Made by a program: the position numbers and the translations under genes. A stretch of 22,599 bases of DNA from CAZDDI01 sp964504195 (GTDB lineage Bacteria; Chloroflexota; Anaerolineae; B4-G1; SLSP01): contig CAZDDI010000064.1 of assembly GCA_964504195.1 (NCBI GenBank), positions 1 to 22,599 of the forward strand, written 5' to 3'. Each line of letters opens with the position of its first letter. Position 1 is the stretch's first letter. Of this stretch, positions 14,262 to 22,382 are shown in pieces. The notes beneath the pieces were generated by a model. The model made no database searches and had not been told where the DNA came from. It was given only the letters and a program-made list of their open reading frames with translations.

Positions 14262-15743
14262 TTATGGCTCTAGCTCGCTGAAGTAAGTACGTACATAGGA
14301 GCGTAGCCCTGGCGGCAGGGCGCGGCGGGTAAGTTCCGCTTCGGCGGTGCGGGTATAATCGGCGTAAGCTTCACGGTACGGTGTCTGTGCATTCCCGGGT
14401 GCTCCCACCACCTGTTGCGGTTCGCCTAACCGTTGCTCGCGGGGCAGGGTGATGTAACCACTGCTTTCCTCAATTCGTTCAGCAATTTCGTCACCGTAAG
14501 GGGCGCCTGTGCCGCTGTCTTCGCTGTGTTGGGAGATTCCTTGTTGGCCGCCATCCATAGCTCCGCCGGTCATATTACCTGCGCTGGGCTGCCCCCCCTG
14601 CGCTGCAGCTAAGCGCGCGCGCGCTTCCTGGAGCTGCGCCTGCATAGCTTCGAGCGTTTGCTCGGATTTTGCCGCATCGGTTAGTGTTTCTAGTGATTCG
14701 GCGATCGCTTCCAAAGCTTCTTGGGCTTGTTGTGAATCCCCCGTGTAGATGCTTTGCGCGGTTGCCTCGAGTTGTGCCGCCAATTCAGGGTCGGATGTGC
14801 GCAACGCTTCGGACATCTGCGCCAGTGCGTCAGCCAGGGCCAGCAGCTCCTCTGGTGTGAGAGGGTCGCCTTCCGGTGAGAGCAAGTCACGTAGATATTC
14901 GGCGGCGGCCTCGGGGTCGTTGCGTGCCAACGCTTCGGCAAACGGTTGCACGACGGCCTCAGCAGAAAGGGGCGCAGCGGTTGCGAGATCGCGGACTTGC
15001 GAAGCGACTTCAGGTGTGCGCAAGGCTGCGAGTTGCCGCTCGGCTTCGGCGAGGGCTAGCTGCTGTTCTTCTAATGTGGCGTGCGGATCGCTGAGGGTTT
15101 CCAGTGCTTCGCGCAGCGCTGCAAGCGCGGCCTCGTGTGCGTCTGGATCAAGTGCCTCGCTGGTTTCTAGCTGTGCGATGGTCTGTTCGAGCTGTTGCAT
15201 TTCAGCGATGGCGGCCTGCTGGAGTGCCGCGCGTCGGGCCAAGGCAGCTTCCTGTGGATTGGGGAACCACAGCAGGGGTAGGAGTAGGCCGAGTAATGTC
15301 GCTGCTCCCCACAAGGCGCGCCGTTCGGGAGTCGGCGGAAAGGCTGCTCGCGGGTCTATGCCTGCCAGTGCGTGTTGGGTCTCCTCCCACTGTGCGGCGA
15401 TGATGGATGTAGGGGCACTGATACGTCCATTGCGTAGTTCGTAAGCAGTGGTCAGCCGGTCGGCCAGCCCCAAATCCCGATCAAGCCGCCGCAAGCGACG
15501 TGTCAAAGGGCGCGCGTGCCACCAGCCGCCGAGCGCGCCTAGCAGCGCACCGGATGGTATCAGCGCGAGCAGTATCAGTAGCCACGTAGTCTGAGTCCAC
15601 AAAGGGAATAAGCGCCCTGCGCTACCGAGTAGTAGCCCTAGTGCCAAGGCGATGCACAGACCGCGTCCCGCACCGACTGCGGTGACGTGGCGATACAGGG
15701 CGCGGGTCAGATGGGCGGGGGCAGCCGGTACTTGGGACAACAT
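14262..15743 (-). CDS. Membrane protein with long Ala/Glu/Leu coiled coil, function unknown
   Basis: A 493-residue protein. Three hydrophobic segments lie near 28-45, 53-75 and 144-162. A long region from about 165 to 380 is rich in Ala, Glu, Leu and Gln and strongly suggests a coiled coil. A Gly/Ser-rich linker follows, then a conserved-looking tail (YREAYADYTRTAEAELTRRA ending VRTYFSELEP). The layout recalls DUF4175-like proteins encoded near MoxR-type operons, but I cannot name it firmly. It overlaps the upstream permease gene. ATG 15749 forms an ATGA overlap, but ATG 15743 is better spaced from GGAG (8 bases). The two are probably one transcription unit and act together at the membrane. 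Confidence 0.72.
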   Translation of the reverse strand: MLSQVPAAPAHLTRALYRHVTAVGAGRGLCIALALGLLLGSAGRLFPLWTQTTWLLILLALIPSGALLGALGGWWHARPLTRRLRRLDRDLGLADRLTTAYELRNGRISAPTSIIAAQWEETQHALAGIDPRAAFPPTPERRALWGAATLLGLLLPLLWFPNPQEAALARRAALQQAAIAEMQQLEQTIAQLETSEALDPDAHEAALAALREALETLSDPHATLEEQQLALAEAERQLAALRTPEVASQVRDLATAAPLSAEAVVQPFAEALARNDPEAAAEYLRDLLSPEGDPLTPEELLALADALAQMSEALRTSDPELAAQLEATAQSIYTGDSQQAQEALEAIAESLETLTDAAKSEQTLEAMQAQLQEARARLAAAQGGQPSAGNMTGGAMDGGQQGISQHSEDSGTGAPYGDEIAERIEESSGYITLPREQRLGEPQQVVGAPGNAQTPYREAYADYTRTAEAELTRRALPPGLRSYVRTYFSELEP

Positions 15744-15745
15744 GG

Positions 15746-16648
15746 TCATCGCTCCGTGCGTTTAAGACGTTGGATAGTGCTATGGATGAGAAAAAACGCA
15801 CCGAATAAAGCCAGCAGGGTGTACGGAATCCATGGGGAGACAAGAGTGATGCTTGTGCCGGAATCCAACGGCAGGCTGGCGCTGAGCCATGAATCTTCAC
15901 TCAGCCAGAGCAACTGAGAGGCAAATCCGGCGCTAAGTGGGTGTAGACTGACGATGAATGCCAGGACATAGATAGCAAGAATGCCGACCCACTCAGGCGG
16001 GGGGGTAGGGCCTACTGTGTTTTCCCATATCGTGATCAATATACCTAGCAAGGTTATCAACAGCCCAATCAGTGGCACTAGGCTGATTTGAAGGCCCAGA
16101 TAAGTCAAAACAGCCGTGAGCGTTTTGCGAATCCGAGCAGAGAGGAAGAGTGCCCAGGCAACGTGGTAAAATGTAGTGACGCTCAGTAGTAGAATCAGTA
16201 GTCCCAGCTCCAACGCAGTGATACCGCCCATCCAGAAGCCCAGCATTAGCAATGGTAACGGGGCGAGGATATAGAGGGCGGCGCGTAGTAGGCAGGCGTT
16301 CAGTTTGCCCCAGACGAGCTCCCGCGAACGCAATGTTGTCGTGCGTAGCAGATCAAAGGTGCGGGCTTCCCGCTCTCCGGAAAATGTTCCTAGCGCACTG
16401 ATTGGAGCTATCAGGATGCTGGTTGCAATCAGGAGCACTGCCGATGCCCAATACAGCCCTTGGCCTTGAGAATATAAGGCCGTCATCTGTAACCGGGTGT
16501 TATTGTTTGGGCCGATATTTGAAAGGCTGGTTAGTAAAGTGAAGGAGAGTGCCAGGAAACTGATCAAGAGCAAATAGCCGCTTAGCAGCCAAAAGAAACG
16601 CTTCCTGCGCGCGCTTTCAAATAGATGTCGCGTCAATAATGGGTTCAT
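15746..16648 (-). CDS. ABC-2 type transporter permease
   Basis: A 300-residue integral membrane protein with about six transmembrane segments and the ABC-2 permease signature FSGEREARTFDLLRTTTL after the second one, near residue 90-107 (the coupling helix that contacts the ATPase). The first segment is FFWLLSGYLLLISFLALSF. The start is ATG 16648 with GAGGT eight bases upstream; the longer frame to 16762 runs through the promoter and is rejected. No ATP-binding subunit lies next to it in this window, so its ATPase must be encoded elsewhere. The cargo is unknown. It is translationally linked to the coiled-coil protein downstream. Confidence 0.82.
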   Translation of the reverse strand: MNPLLTRHLFESARRKRFFWLLSGYLLLISFLALSFTLLTSLSNIGPNNNTRLQMTALYSQGQGLYWASAVLLIATSILIAPISALGTFSGEREARTFDLLRTTTLRSRELVWGKLNACLLRAALYILAPLPLLMLGFWMGGITALELGLLILLLSVTTFYHVAWALFLSARIRKTLTAVLTYLGLQISLVPLIGLLITLLGILITIWENTVGPTPPPEWVGILAIYVLAFIVSLHPLSAGFASQLLWLSEDSWLSASLPLDSGTSITLVSPWIPYTLLALFGAFFLIHSTIQRLKRTER

Positions 16649-16667
16649 ATTGCTTACCTCAAATCGT

Positions 16668-16695
16668 ATTATACACGCACGCCGAAAAGCGCAAA
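16668..16695 (-). promoter_or_regulatory. Possible promoter of the permease gene
   Basis: A perfect TATAAT on the minus strand (16668-16673) with a poor -35 (TTTGCG, 16690-16695), 16 bp apart. The transcript would start only about 13 bases before ATG 16648, leaving room for just the GAGGT site. Confidence 0.4.
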
Positions 16696-16820
16696 GTGCC
16701 AGCTGGGGGAACATCGAGGCGGGCGCTGTCGTCATAAATGGTAAGGGTGTCAAAACCGGCATCTGTGTGAATTTTTGGATAGATTCTAAGCCTTAACTTT
16801 TTTTGAGGAGGTACATTTTG

Positions 16821-17519
16821 ATGAAAACATATATCAGGTTGTTGATTTTGGGATTGTTGCTGCTGGCTGCATGTCAAAGCATGCCTATCGCATCGCCCGT
16901 GACGCCACCAGTGCTATCGCCGACGATTTCCCCGTTGCCTACCAGCCCAGCCCTCGGCGTCTCGCCGATTTTGAGTCCTCTCCCGCCGTTAGGCGCTAGT
17001 GATGCAGAAATGTTGCAGGTCCAGGTCGCGAACGAACTGGGGGTATCTGTTGCGGCGCTTACGCTGATCGAAGCTCTGGAAGTAACCTGGCCTAGCGCGG
17101 CGCTCGGTTGCCCACAACCGGACATGGCCTATGCAGATGTGTTAGTCCCCGGCTGGCAGGTGACGTTTGAAGATGCTGCGGGATTGCGGTATAGGGTACA
17201 TACTGGACATGATATGCAGCAATTTGTGATTTGTGATCCGCCGGTTGAGGATAATGCGCATGTGCCTGCCGAGGTACTGGGCGCAGCCGTGCGCGTAGTA
17301 GCAGAGCGCAGCGGTGTTGCGGCGGGATCTGTGGTGCAGCGTTTTGCCAGTCAGGTGGAGTGGCCCGACAGCTGTTTGGGCTGTGCTGCACCTGGAACAG
17401 CTTGTGCGACCGTTATTACCCCTGGCTATCGGCTCGTGCTGGAAGCTGATGGCCGTTCGTACACGGTGCATACCGACGCGACGGGGCGCAATTTGGTGGT
17501 GTGCGAGCGGCAGCCCTAG
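16821..17519 (+). CDS. Lipoprotein with two tandem copies of a cysteine-containing domain
   Basis: A 232-residue exported lipoprotein: basic and hydrophobic N-terminus, lipobox LLAAC with Cys18, then a Pro/Ser-rich linker to about 60. Two similar domains of about 75 residues follow. Each has a helix (VANELGVSVAAL; VVAERSGVAAGSV), then W-(P)-S/D...LGC, V-x-x-PGY/W, an aromatic-VHT strand and a final VIC or VVC. The LGC and final C of each copy could form a disulfide. I recognise the pattern as a common uncharacterised extracytoplasmic domain, with no known function. ATG 16821 is supported by GAGGAGGT eight bases upstream; the TTG at 16803 is inside that site. Transcribed divergently from the permease. 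Confidence 0.8.
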   Translation: MKTYIRLLILGLLLLAACQSMPIASPVTPPVLSPTISPLPTSPALGVSPILSPLPPLGASDAEMLQVQVANELGVSVAALTLIEALEVTWPSAALGCPQPDMAYADVLVPGWQVTFEDAAGLRYRVHTGHDMQQFVICDPPVEDNAHVPAEVLGAAVRVVAERSGVAAGSVVQRFASQVEWPDSCLGCAAPGTACATVITPGYRLVLEADGRSYTVHTDATGRNLVVCERQP

Positions 17520-17529
17520 CTGATATTGT

Positions 17530-17562
17530 AGACCTGCCAGGTTTCTAAAACCTGGCAGGTCT
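17530..17562 (+). terminator. Perfect 15-bp hairpin after the lipoprotein gene
   Basis: AGACCTGCCAGGTTT (17530-17544) and AAACCTGGCAGGTCT (17548-17562) are exact complements with a CTA loop, 11 bases after the TAG stop. It likely ends the lipoprotein transcript. The word CCTGCCAGG is itself palindromic, and I recall this hairpin as recurrent in related genomes, so it may be a dispersed repeat used as a terminator. Confidence 0.65.
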
Positions 17563-17566
17563 GTGC

Positions 17567-17594
17567 TTGTCCCTTTTCCGAAGTCAGGTATACT
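17567..17594 (+). promoter_or_regulatory. Likely promoter of the FmdB-glycosidase unit
   Basis: TTGTCC (17567-17572; 4 of 6) and TATACT (17589-17594; 5 of 6) with a 16-bp spacer. The start point would fall near 17601, so the transcript leader would consist almost wholly of the heptamer repeat. Confidence 0.5.
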
Positions 17595-17599
17595 CCAAG

Positions 17600-17641
17600 C
17601 AACAAGCAACAAGCAACAAGCAACAAGCAACAAGCAACAAG
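17600..17641 (+). repeat. (CAACAAG)6 heptamer tandem repeat in the leader of the FmdB-like gene
   Basis: Six perfect copies of CAACAAG. The end of the last copy joins GGA to form the AAGGA ribosome site before ATG 17650. The leader would be A/C-rich and unstructured. Seven-base units are prone to copy-number change, which would alter leader length without touching the protein. Confidence 0.9.
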
Positions 17642-17649
17642 GAACCAGA

Positions 17650-18189
17650 ATGCCTATTTATGAGTATCATTGCGCGACCTGCCAAGGCCGTTATAAACAT
17701 CTAGCCAAACGCTTTGATGCGCCGCCGCCGGCTTGTCCTCGTTGTGGGAATATGGAGGTAGAGCGATTGGTTTCGGCGGTCAGCGTGTTACGCAGCGCAT
17801 CCCAGCATGATACACACTTCAATGTTGCAGCATCGCGGGTGGACGCCGATGATTTGCCCGCTGTGGCGCGTTTATTGCAAACATCGGGGCAGCTTGAGGA
17901 TGCGGAGGGGGTCTATGGGAGCTCGGCTTACCGCGAACTGTTGCGCCGTCGCAGTGCAGGGGCGACGGATCACGATTTGAGTGATTTGGTCGGTGACCTT
18001 GTTGCCGAGGTGGAGCAGGACTCGGCGGTACAGGCGACTGCGGCGCGTAAGCTGGGTGCGCTACAAGTCCTCGCTCAGGGTGCAGCCGCTGCGCATCCGC
18101 ATGATCATGGCTTTGAACACCAGCACGAGCATGGCCCTTGTGAACAATGCCCCACTCCCAAACAGGTCGATAATTTGGGTTGGGCTTGA
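17650..18189 (+). CDS. FmdB-type zinc-ribbon protein with histidine-rich tail
   Basis: A 179-residue protein. The N-terminus MPIYEYHCATC is the hallmark of FmdB-family putative regulatory zinc ribbons, with ligands C8/C11 and C29/C32. The middle (about 55-140) is helical and acidic. The C-terminus holds a cluster of six histidines (HPHDHGFEHQHEHG, about 150-163) followed by CEQC, which could bind metal. Family members are often only 60-110 residues, so the extension is unusual. The frame is open upstream through the heptamer repeat to 17563, but MPIYEY is the conserved start and AAGGA is well spaced. The glycosidase-like genes follow after 35 bases. The function is unknown. Confidence 0.82.
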   Translation: MPIYEYHCATCQGRYKHLAKRFDAPPPACPRCGNMEVERLVSAVSVLRSASQHDTHFNVAASRVDADDLPAVARLLQTSGQLEDAEGVYGSSAYRELLRRRSAGATDHDLSDLVGDLVAEVEQDSAVQATAARKLGALQVLAQGAAAAHPHDHGFEHQHEHGPCEQCPTPKQVDNLGWA

Positions 18190-18224
18190 TGTCAAATTGT
18201 TGATAGGTAAGTTGGAGGAAATCT

Positions 18225-19574
18225 ATGCAAAGCCCGTTTTTGGAAAACTTGCAATATGAATTACGCCGTTTGAAAGGCCGTTCTCTGGTCATGGTGATAT
18301 TGGTATGGGGGGGCATCTTTGCGTTGGGTCTGTTTTGTGCGCTGGGCGGTTGGACATGGTTTGGTAATAGCGATACACCTCCGGCGACTGTGCCCAGTGA
18401 AGCGGCTGTAGATCTAGCAACAGCAACGCCCGCACTCACGCTTCCTACTCCCACCCCTACTGTTTTGCCCGCAGGCGCTACTCTGCCCCCGTTGCCCTGG
18501 GGCGACTTTGGATACGGTATCGCTGCGCACGCCATCATCTTGCCTGAGTATACGATGGATCAGGTGGCGTACCAGCTGGGCTTCAACTGGGTTAAGCAAC
18601 AAGTGCGCTGGGATCATTTCTCTCCTGGCCCGGGGCAGATGGATTGGAGTGGCTATGATGCGGTGGCTAACGCCGCCGATGAGCGCGGAGTAAAGCTGAT
18701 GTTTAGTGTGGTGGGTGCTCCGAATTGGTCGCGATCTTATTTTGATGATAACCCGCAGGCCGCGCCCCCAGATGATTTCGCCCTGTATGCGCAGTTCTTG
18801 GGTGAATTGGTAGATCGCTACAAGGGGCGCGTTCACGCTATCGAAATCTGGAATGAGCAGAATCTTGACCGCGAGTGGGACACCGCTGAAGGTGTCAACG
18901 CGGCGCGTTATGTGGAATTGCTGCGGCTTTCTTATCAGACTATCAAGAGTCGTGATCCTAACATCATCATCATCAGCGGGGCGCTCTCGCCTACGGGTTC
19001 TTCGGCCACCGATCCGAGCAATCCAAATCGCATTATCTATATGGACGATTTCATCTACTTCGAGCGAATGATTGAGGCTGGTTTCTTGCAATATACCGAT
19101 TGCGTGGGCGCACATCACAATGGTATCAACATGCCGCCGAATGTAGCTTGGGATGAAGGTTTCAACGACCCCACTGCTGCCTTCCGGGGGCCGTTTGATA
19201 ATCCCAACCACTCCTGGTCGTTCAAGAGTACACTCTGGGGCTATCACGAGATGATTAAGGCCGCCGGCTACACTACGCCGCTGTGCATCACAGAGTTTGG
19301 GTGGGCGACGGCGGAAGGTTTCGGCGGCTATCCGCCCGGCTTCGAGTTTGCACAAGATAATTCGCTGCAAGACCAGGCAGAGTGGACCGTAGAAGCATTC
19401 CAGCTCATGCGTCAGTGGGGTTTTGTGCGGTTGGCCTTTCTCTGGAATCTTGACTATTCCTACAAAGGTGGGCAGGGGGCGACCGATCCGAATGCACCTT
19501 ACAGTATCCTGGATCTGGAAGGCATTGCACGTCCAGCCTACGGTGCGCTGGGCGATATGCCGAAAATCCCTTGA
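18225..19574 (+). CDS. Membrane-anchored clan GH-A glycosidase-like protein (first of a tandem pair)
   Basis: A 449-residue protein. A cytoplasmic start and one transmembrane helix (about 22-45, LVMVILVWGGIFALGLFCAL) lead to a Thr/Pro linker and an extracytoplasmic TIM-barrel-like domain (about 88-449). The clan GH-A pair is visible: acid/base E211 in EIWNEQNL and nucleophile E357 in ITEFGWAT, after strands 4 and 7. The closest feel is GH39/GH5-type or DUF4434-like barrels; the substrate is unknown. GGAGGA sits five bases before ATG. Its stop overlaps the TTG start of a paralogous gene, so the two barrels are made together, probably to act on a polysaccharide at the cell surface. Confidence 0.8.
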   Translation: MQSPFLENLQYELRRLKGRSLVMVILVWGGIFALGLFCALGGWTWFGNSDTPPATVPSEAAVDLATATPALTLPTPTPTVLPAGATLPPLPWGDFGYGIAAHAIILPEYTMDQVAYQLGFNWVKQQVRWDHFSPGPGQMDWSGYDAVANAADERGVKLMFSVVGAPNWSRSYFDDNPQAAPPDDFALYAQFLGELVDRYKGRVHAIEIWNEQNLDREWDTAEGVNAARYVELLRLSYQTIKSRDPNIIIISGALSPTGSSATDPSNPNRIIYMDDFIYFERMIEAGFLQYTDCVGAHHNGINMPPNVAWDEGFNDPTAAFRGPFDNPNHSWSFKSTLWGYHEMIKAAGYTTPLCITEFGWATAEGFGGYPPGFEFAQDNSLQDQAEWTVEAFQLMRQWGFVRLAFLWNLDYSYKGGQGATDPNAPYSILDLEGIARPAYGALGDMPKIP

Positions 19575-20800
19575 GCACGTTAGCCAGATTTACAGATAAA
19601 CACCCCCGGCGTGGTTGGCTGGGGGTGGCCTTATTGGCACTCTGCCTGATGGTGTTAGGGATTTGGGCTGGGTTGCGGCGGGCTACGCCTACCCTGCCCG
19701 TAGCTACGCCTGAGCCGACACCCACCTCGTGGCCGCTCTCCTACCGGTTTCGATCACCGGAATATGGTGTGAACGTCCATATATGGTGGGATCGCTGGGC
19801 AGCGGGTGGCAGTGAAGATCGCCCTGGTGTTTGGGGCTTGGTCAGCGAGGCCGGCTTCGGCTGGGCTAAACAAAAGCTAGCTTGGCGTGATGTGGAGGGT
19901 ATCCAGAAGGGGCGTTATGACTGGTGGGCCGCTGATCAGATCGTAGCTGAAGCTGAAGCCGTGGGGGTCTCTCTGGTGTTTCGTGTGGATCGTCCTCCGC
20001 TGTGGGCTTTACCGGCAGGTACGTCCGCGGTGAACGGGCCACCAGTGCAGTCGGCGGATTTTGCCGATTTCTGTTATGTGCTGGCCGAGCGGTATCGAGG
20101 CCGTGTGCGCGGTTATCAGGTGTGGAATGAGCCGAACCTGGCGCGGGAATGGGGCGACGAACCGCCCGATCCGATCGCGTATGTGACATTGCTACGTGAT
20201 TGCTATATGGCCATCAAGCGTGCTGACTCGCAAGCGCTGGTGATCTCGGCGGCGTTGGCCCCAACCGGCACAGATTTGCCGGTTGCCATCCCCGATGATT
20301 ACTATTTGGTGGCGATGTATGAGGCTGGCGCTGCGCCCTACTTCGATTTATTAGGCGTAAATGCGCCGGGTTATAAATCCCCGCCCGAAATCTCGCCTGC
20401 CGTTGCTGCCGACCCAGAGCAGGGCTATGGTGGGCATCGCGTGTTTACATTCCGCCGTGTGGAGGATTTGCGTGCGATTATGGAGCGCTACGGCGACGGG
20501 CATAAGCAGGTCGCCATCATGGAATTTGGTTGGACGACCGATGCAAATCCAGAGCATCAGGATTATGCCTGGTTTGCGGTAACGCCGGAACAGCAAGCTG
20601 ATTATTTGGTGCGCGCTTTTCGCTATGCACAAGAACATTGGTCTCCCTGGATTGGGCCGATGTTCGTCTGGAATTTACCCGATCCCCATTGGACGCCTGA
20701 TAATGAAGAGTTCTGGTGGGCAATTGCCGATCCCTTCCATTGGGAAGGCGGTTTGCCGCGTCCGGCGTATGATTCGCTGCGGATGATGTTGAAGCCTTGA
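19571..20800 (+). CDS. Membrane-anchored clan GH-A glycosidase-like protein (second of the pair)
   Basis: A 409-residue paralogue of the preceding protein with the same plan: anchor helix about 15-35 (GWLGVALLALCLMVLGIWAG), a short Thr/Pro linker, and a TIM-barrel-like domain with E187 in QVWNEPNLAREW and E318 in IMEFGWTT as the expected acid/base and nucleophile. Shared blocks such as WNExNLxREW and the FWNL-like WNLPDP/WNLDYS show common descent. The start is TTG 19571, overlapping the previous stop as TTGA. There is no good Shine-Dalgarno, so translation probably depends on coupling. A GTG near 19625 would lose part of the anchor. The substrate is unknown. Confidence 0.78.
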   Translation: MSTLARFTDKHPRRGWLGVALLALCLMVLGIWAGLRRATPTLPVATPEPTPTSWPLSYRFRSPEYGVNVHIWWDRWAAGGSEDRPGVWGLVSEAGFGWAKQKLAWRDVEGIQKGRYDWWAADQIVAEAEAVGVSLVFRVDRPPLWALPAGTSAVNGPPVQSADFADFCYVLAERYRGRVRGYQVWNEPNLAREWGDEPPDPIAYVTLLRDCYMAIKRADSQALVISAALAPTGTDLPVAIPDDYYLVAMYEAGAAPYFDLLGVNAPGYKSPPEISPAVAADPEQGYGGHRVFTFRRVEDLRAIMERYGDGHKQVAIMEFGWTTDANPEHQDYAWFAVTPEQQADYLVRAFRYAQEHWSPWIGPMFVWNLPDPHWTPDNEEFWWAIADPFHWEGGLPRPAYDSLRMMLKP

Positions 20801-20811
20801 GCCTATAGAAA

Positions 20812-20899
20812 CAGGGGATGGGTAAGGGGATAAGGGGTAAGGGGCGGCCATTGAAGAACCTGCGTCGCAGGCCCCTTACCCATTACCTTACCTATCCTG
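20812..20899. repeat. GGGTAAGGGG-word inverted repeat before glutamine synthetase
   Basis: ATGGGTAAGGGG (20818-20829) is an exact complement of CCCCTTACCCAT (20872-20883). Further AAGGGG words lie at 20825-20845, with TTACC words to 20895. The hairpin fills most of the 138-base gap and could end the glycosidase transcript. I see no good promoter for the next gene here. Confidence 0.65.
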
Positions 20900-20938
20900 T
20901 CGCAATCAGTGGTTATTTTCAAAACAGGGAGGTAGGTT

Positions 20939-22357
20939 ATGTTCAAGACGTTGGAAGAGGCGCGCAGCTTTGTCCGTGAGCACGCAATTGAGATGGTGGA
21001 TCTAAAATTCTGCGATCTGTGGGGCCGGTGGCATCACGTCACCATTCCTGCGGCGCAGTTCACGCCGGAACTGATGGCCGAAGGGGTCGGGTTCGATGGT
21101 TCCAGTGTGGGATTCAAGTCTGTTAGCGCGGGCGATATGGTGGCTGTGCCCGATCTTGGCACCGGCGCGAAAGATCCCTTCTGGGATATGCCTACGTTGA
21201 GCTTCATCTGCTCGGCAAAAGAAGCCGATACGCGTGCCATCTTCCCTTACGATCCGCGTAACATCGCCCTGCGCGCCGAGGAGTACATGCAGACCAGCGG
21301 GGTGGCTGATACCAGCCTGTGGGGGCCGGAGTTCGAGTTCTATGTGTTCAACCGTATGGGCTATCAGAACAGTATGAACTCGGCTTTTTATCGGGTGGAA
21401 TCGGATGAGGCCGACTGGAACACGCATGAGTTAGGTTGTGGCTACACCATCCCGCGCCACGGTGGGTATCACGCCATTCCGCCGCAGGATCACCTCTACA
21501 ACTTGCGCGCCCGCATTAGCCTACATCTGATGAACATGGGGTTGGATGTGAAATACCACCATCACGAGGTGGGTGGCCCTGGACAATGTGAGATCGAGAC
21601 GCCTATGCTACCGCTACTCCAGGCGGCAGACGGCTCGATGCTGGTGAAGTATGTCTCGCGGATGACGGCGTTTAAAGAGCAGATGTCGGTGACGTTCATG
21701 CCCAAGCCTCTCTACGGTGAGGCTGGCTCTGGGATGCACTTCCACCAATATATATGGAAAGAGGGCAAAAATCTCTTCTATGACCCGGACAAGTACGGGA
21801 CGATTAGCGATATTGGCCGGTACTACATCGGCGGGCTGCTACATCACGGCGGCGCAGTCATGGCTTTTACCAATCCCAGCACCAACTCCTACCGCCGCTT
21901 GATTCCCGGCTACGAAGCGCCTATCAGCGCGATTTACTCGTTGGGCAATCGCAGCGCGGCCATTCGCATCCCCAAGTATGCTAATCAACCCGATTCGGCG
22001 CGCTTCGAGTTCCGCCCTCCCGATGCCACTTGCAACCCCTACTTGGCGATGGCTGCCCAGCTGCTGGCCGGCTTGGATGGCATCCTCAAGAAGATGGATC
22101 CGACCGAGCTGGGCTTTGGGCCGGTGGATGAGGACATCTTCTCGTGGTCGGTCGAGAAGCGGAAGACCATCAAGGCGTTGCCCACGTCACTTGGCGCGGC
22201 GATGGATGCGTTGGAGGCCGATCACGACTTCTTGCTGGTTGGGGATGTCTTCAACAAGGATTTGGTTGAGCGTTGGATCGAACGCAAGCGTTGGGAAGAG
22301 CGGCAGGTGGGCAATCGCCCGCACCCTTACGAAATCGAGCTGTATTACGATTTGTAA
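20939..22357 (+). CDS. glnA: Glutamine synthetase, type I, lacking the adenylylation tyrosine
   Basis: A 472-residue ATP-dependent glutamate-ammonia ligase, full length. Recognisable blocks: VGFDGSSVGFKSVSAGDM in the N-terminal beta-grasp domain; metal ligands in GPEFEFYVF and HHEVGGPGQCEIET; the GSGMHFHQY loop; NPSTNSYRRLIPGYEAP; NRSAAIRIP; and RFEFRPPDATCNPYLA. The tyrosine-bearing NLYDLPPE motif of adenylylated enzymes is absent; the matching stretch is EDIFSW, with F401 in the Tyr position, so control by GlnE is not expected. The start ATG has GGGAGG about seven bases upstream. It would reassimilate ammonia, including any released by the ureide operon, though it is not part of that operon. 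Confidence 0.95.
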   Translation: MFKTLEEARSFVREHAIEMVDLKFCDLWGRWHHVTIPAAQFTPELMAEGVGFDGSSVGFKSVSAGDMVAVPDLGTGAKDPFWDMPTLSFICSAKEADTRAIFPYDPRNIALRAEEYMQTSGVADTSLWGPEFEFYVFNRMGYQNSMNSAFYRVESDEADWNTHELGCGYTIPRHGGYHAIPPQDHLYNLRARISLHLMNMGLDVKYHHHEVGGPGQCEIETPMLPLLQAADGSMLVKYVSRMTAFKEQMSVTFMPKPLYGEAGSGMHFHQYIWKEGKNLFYDPDKYGTISDIGRYYIGGLLHHGGAVMAFTNPSTNSYRRLIPGYEAPISAIYSLGNRSAAIRIPKYANQPDSARFEFRPPDATCNPYLAMAAQLLAGLDGILKKMDPTELGFGPVDEDIFSWSVEKRKTIKALPTSLGAAMDALEADHDFLLVGDVFNKDLVERWIERKRWEERQVGNRPHPYEIELYYDL

Positions 22358-22382
22358 ACGCGACTTGCTTGGGAAATAACTG

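Noticed and set aside
14749..15444. A 231-codon plus-strand frame opposite the coiled-coil gene
   Set aside because: The product is almost all Ala, Ser, Cys and Arg, the mirror of Ala/Glu/Leu-rich codons on the other strand. There is no ribosome site.
16649..16762. Extended N-terminus of the permease
   Set aside because: It runs through a TATAAT promoter and lacks a ribosome site. ATG 16648 has GAGGT at good spacing.
17600..17641. CRISPR-like array
   Set aside because: The units are contiguous 7-mers with no spacers, so this is a simple tandem repeat.
17563..17649. Longer N-terminus for the FmdB-like protein reading through the heptamer repeat
   Set aside because: MPIYEYHC is the conserved family start with AAGGA before it. 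The predicted promoter -10 lies inside the longer frame.
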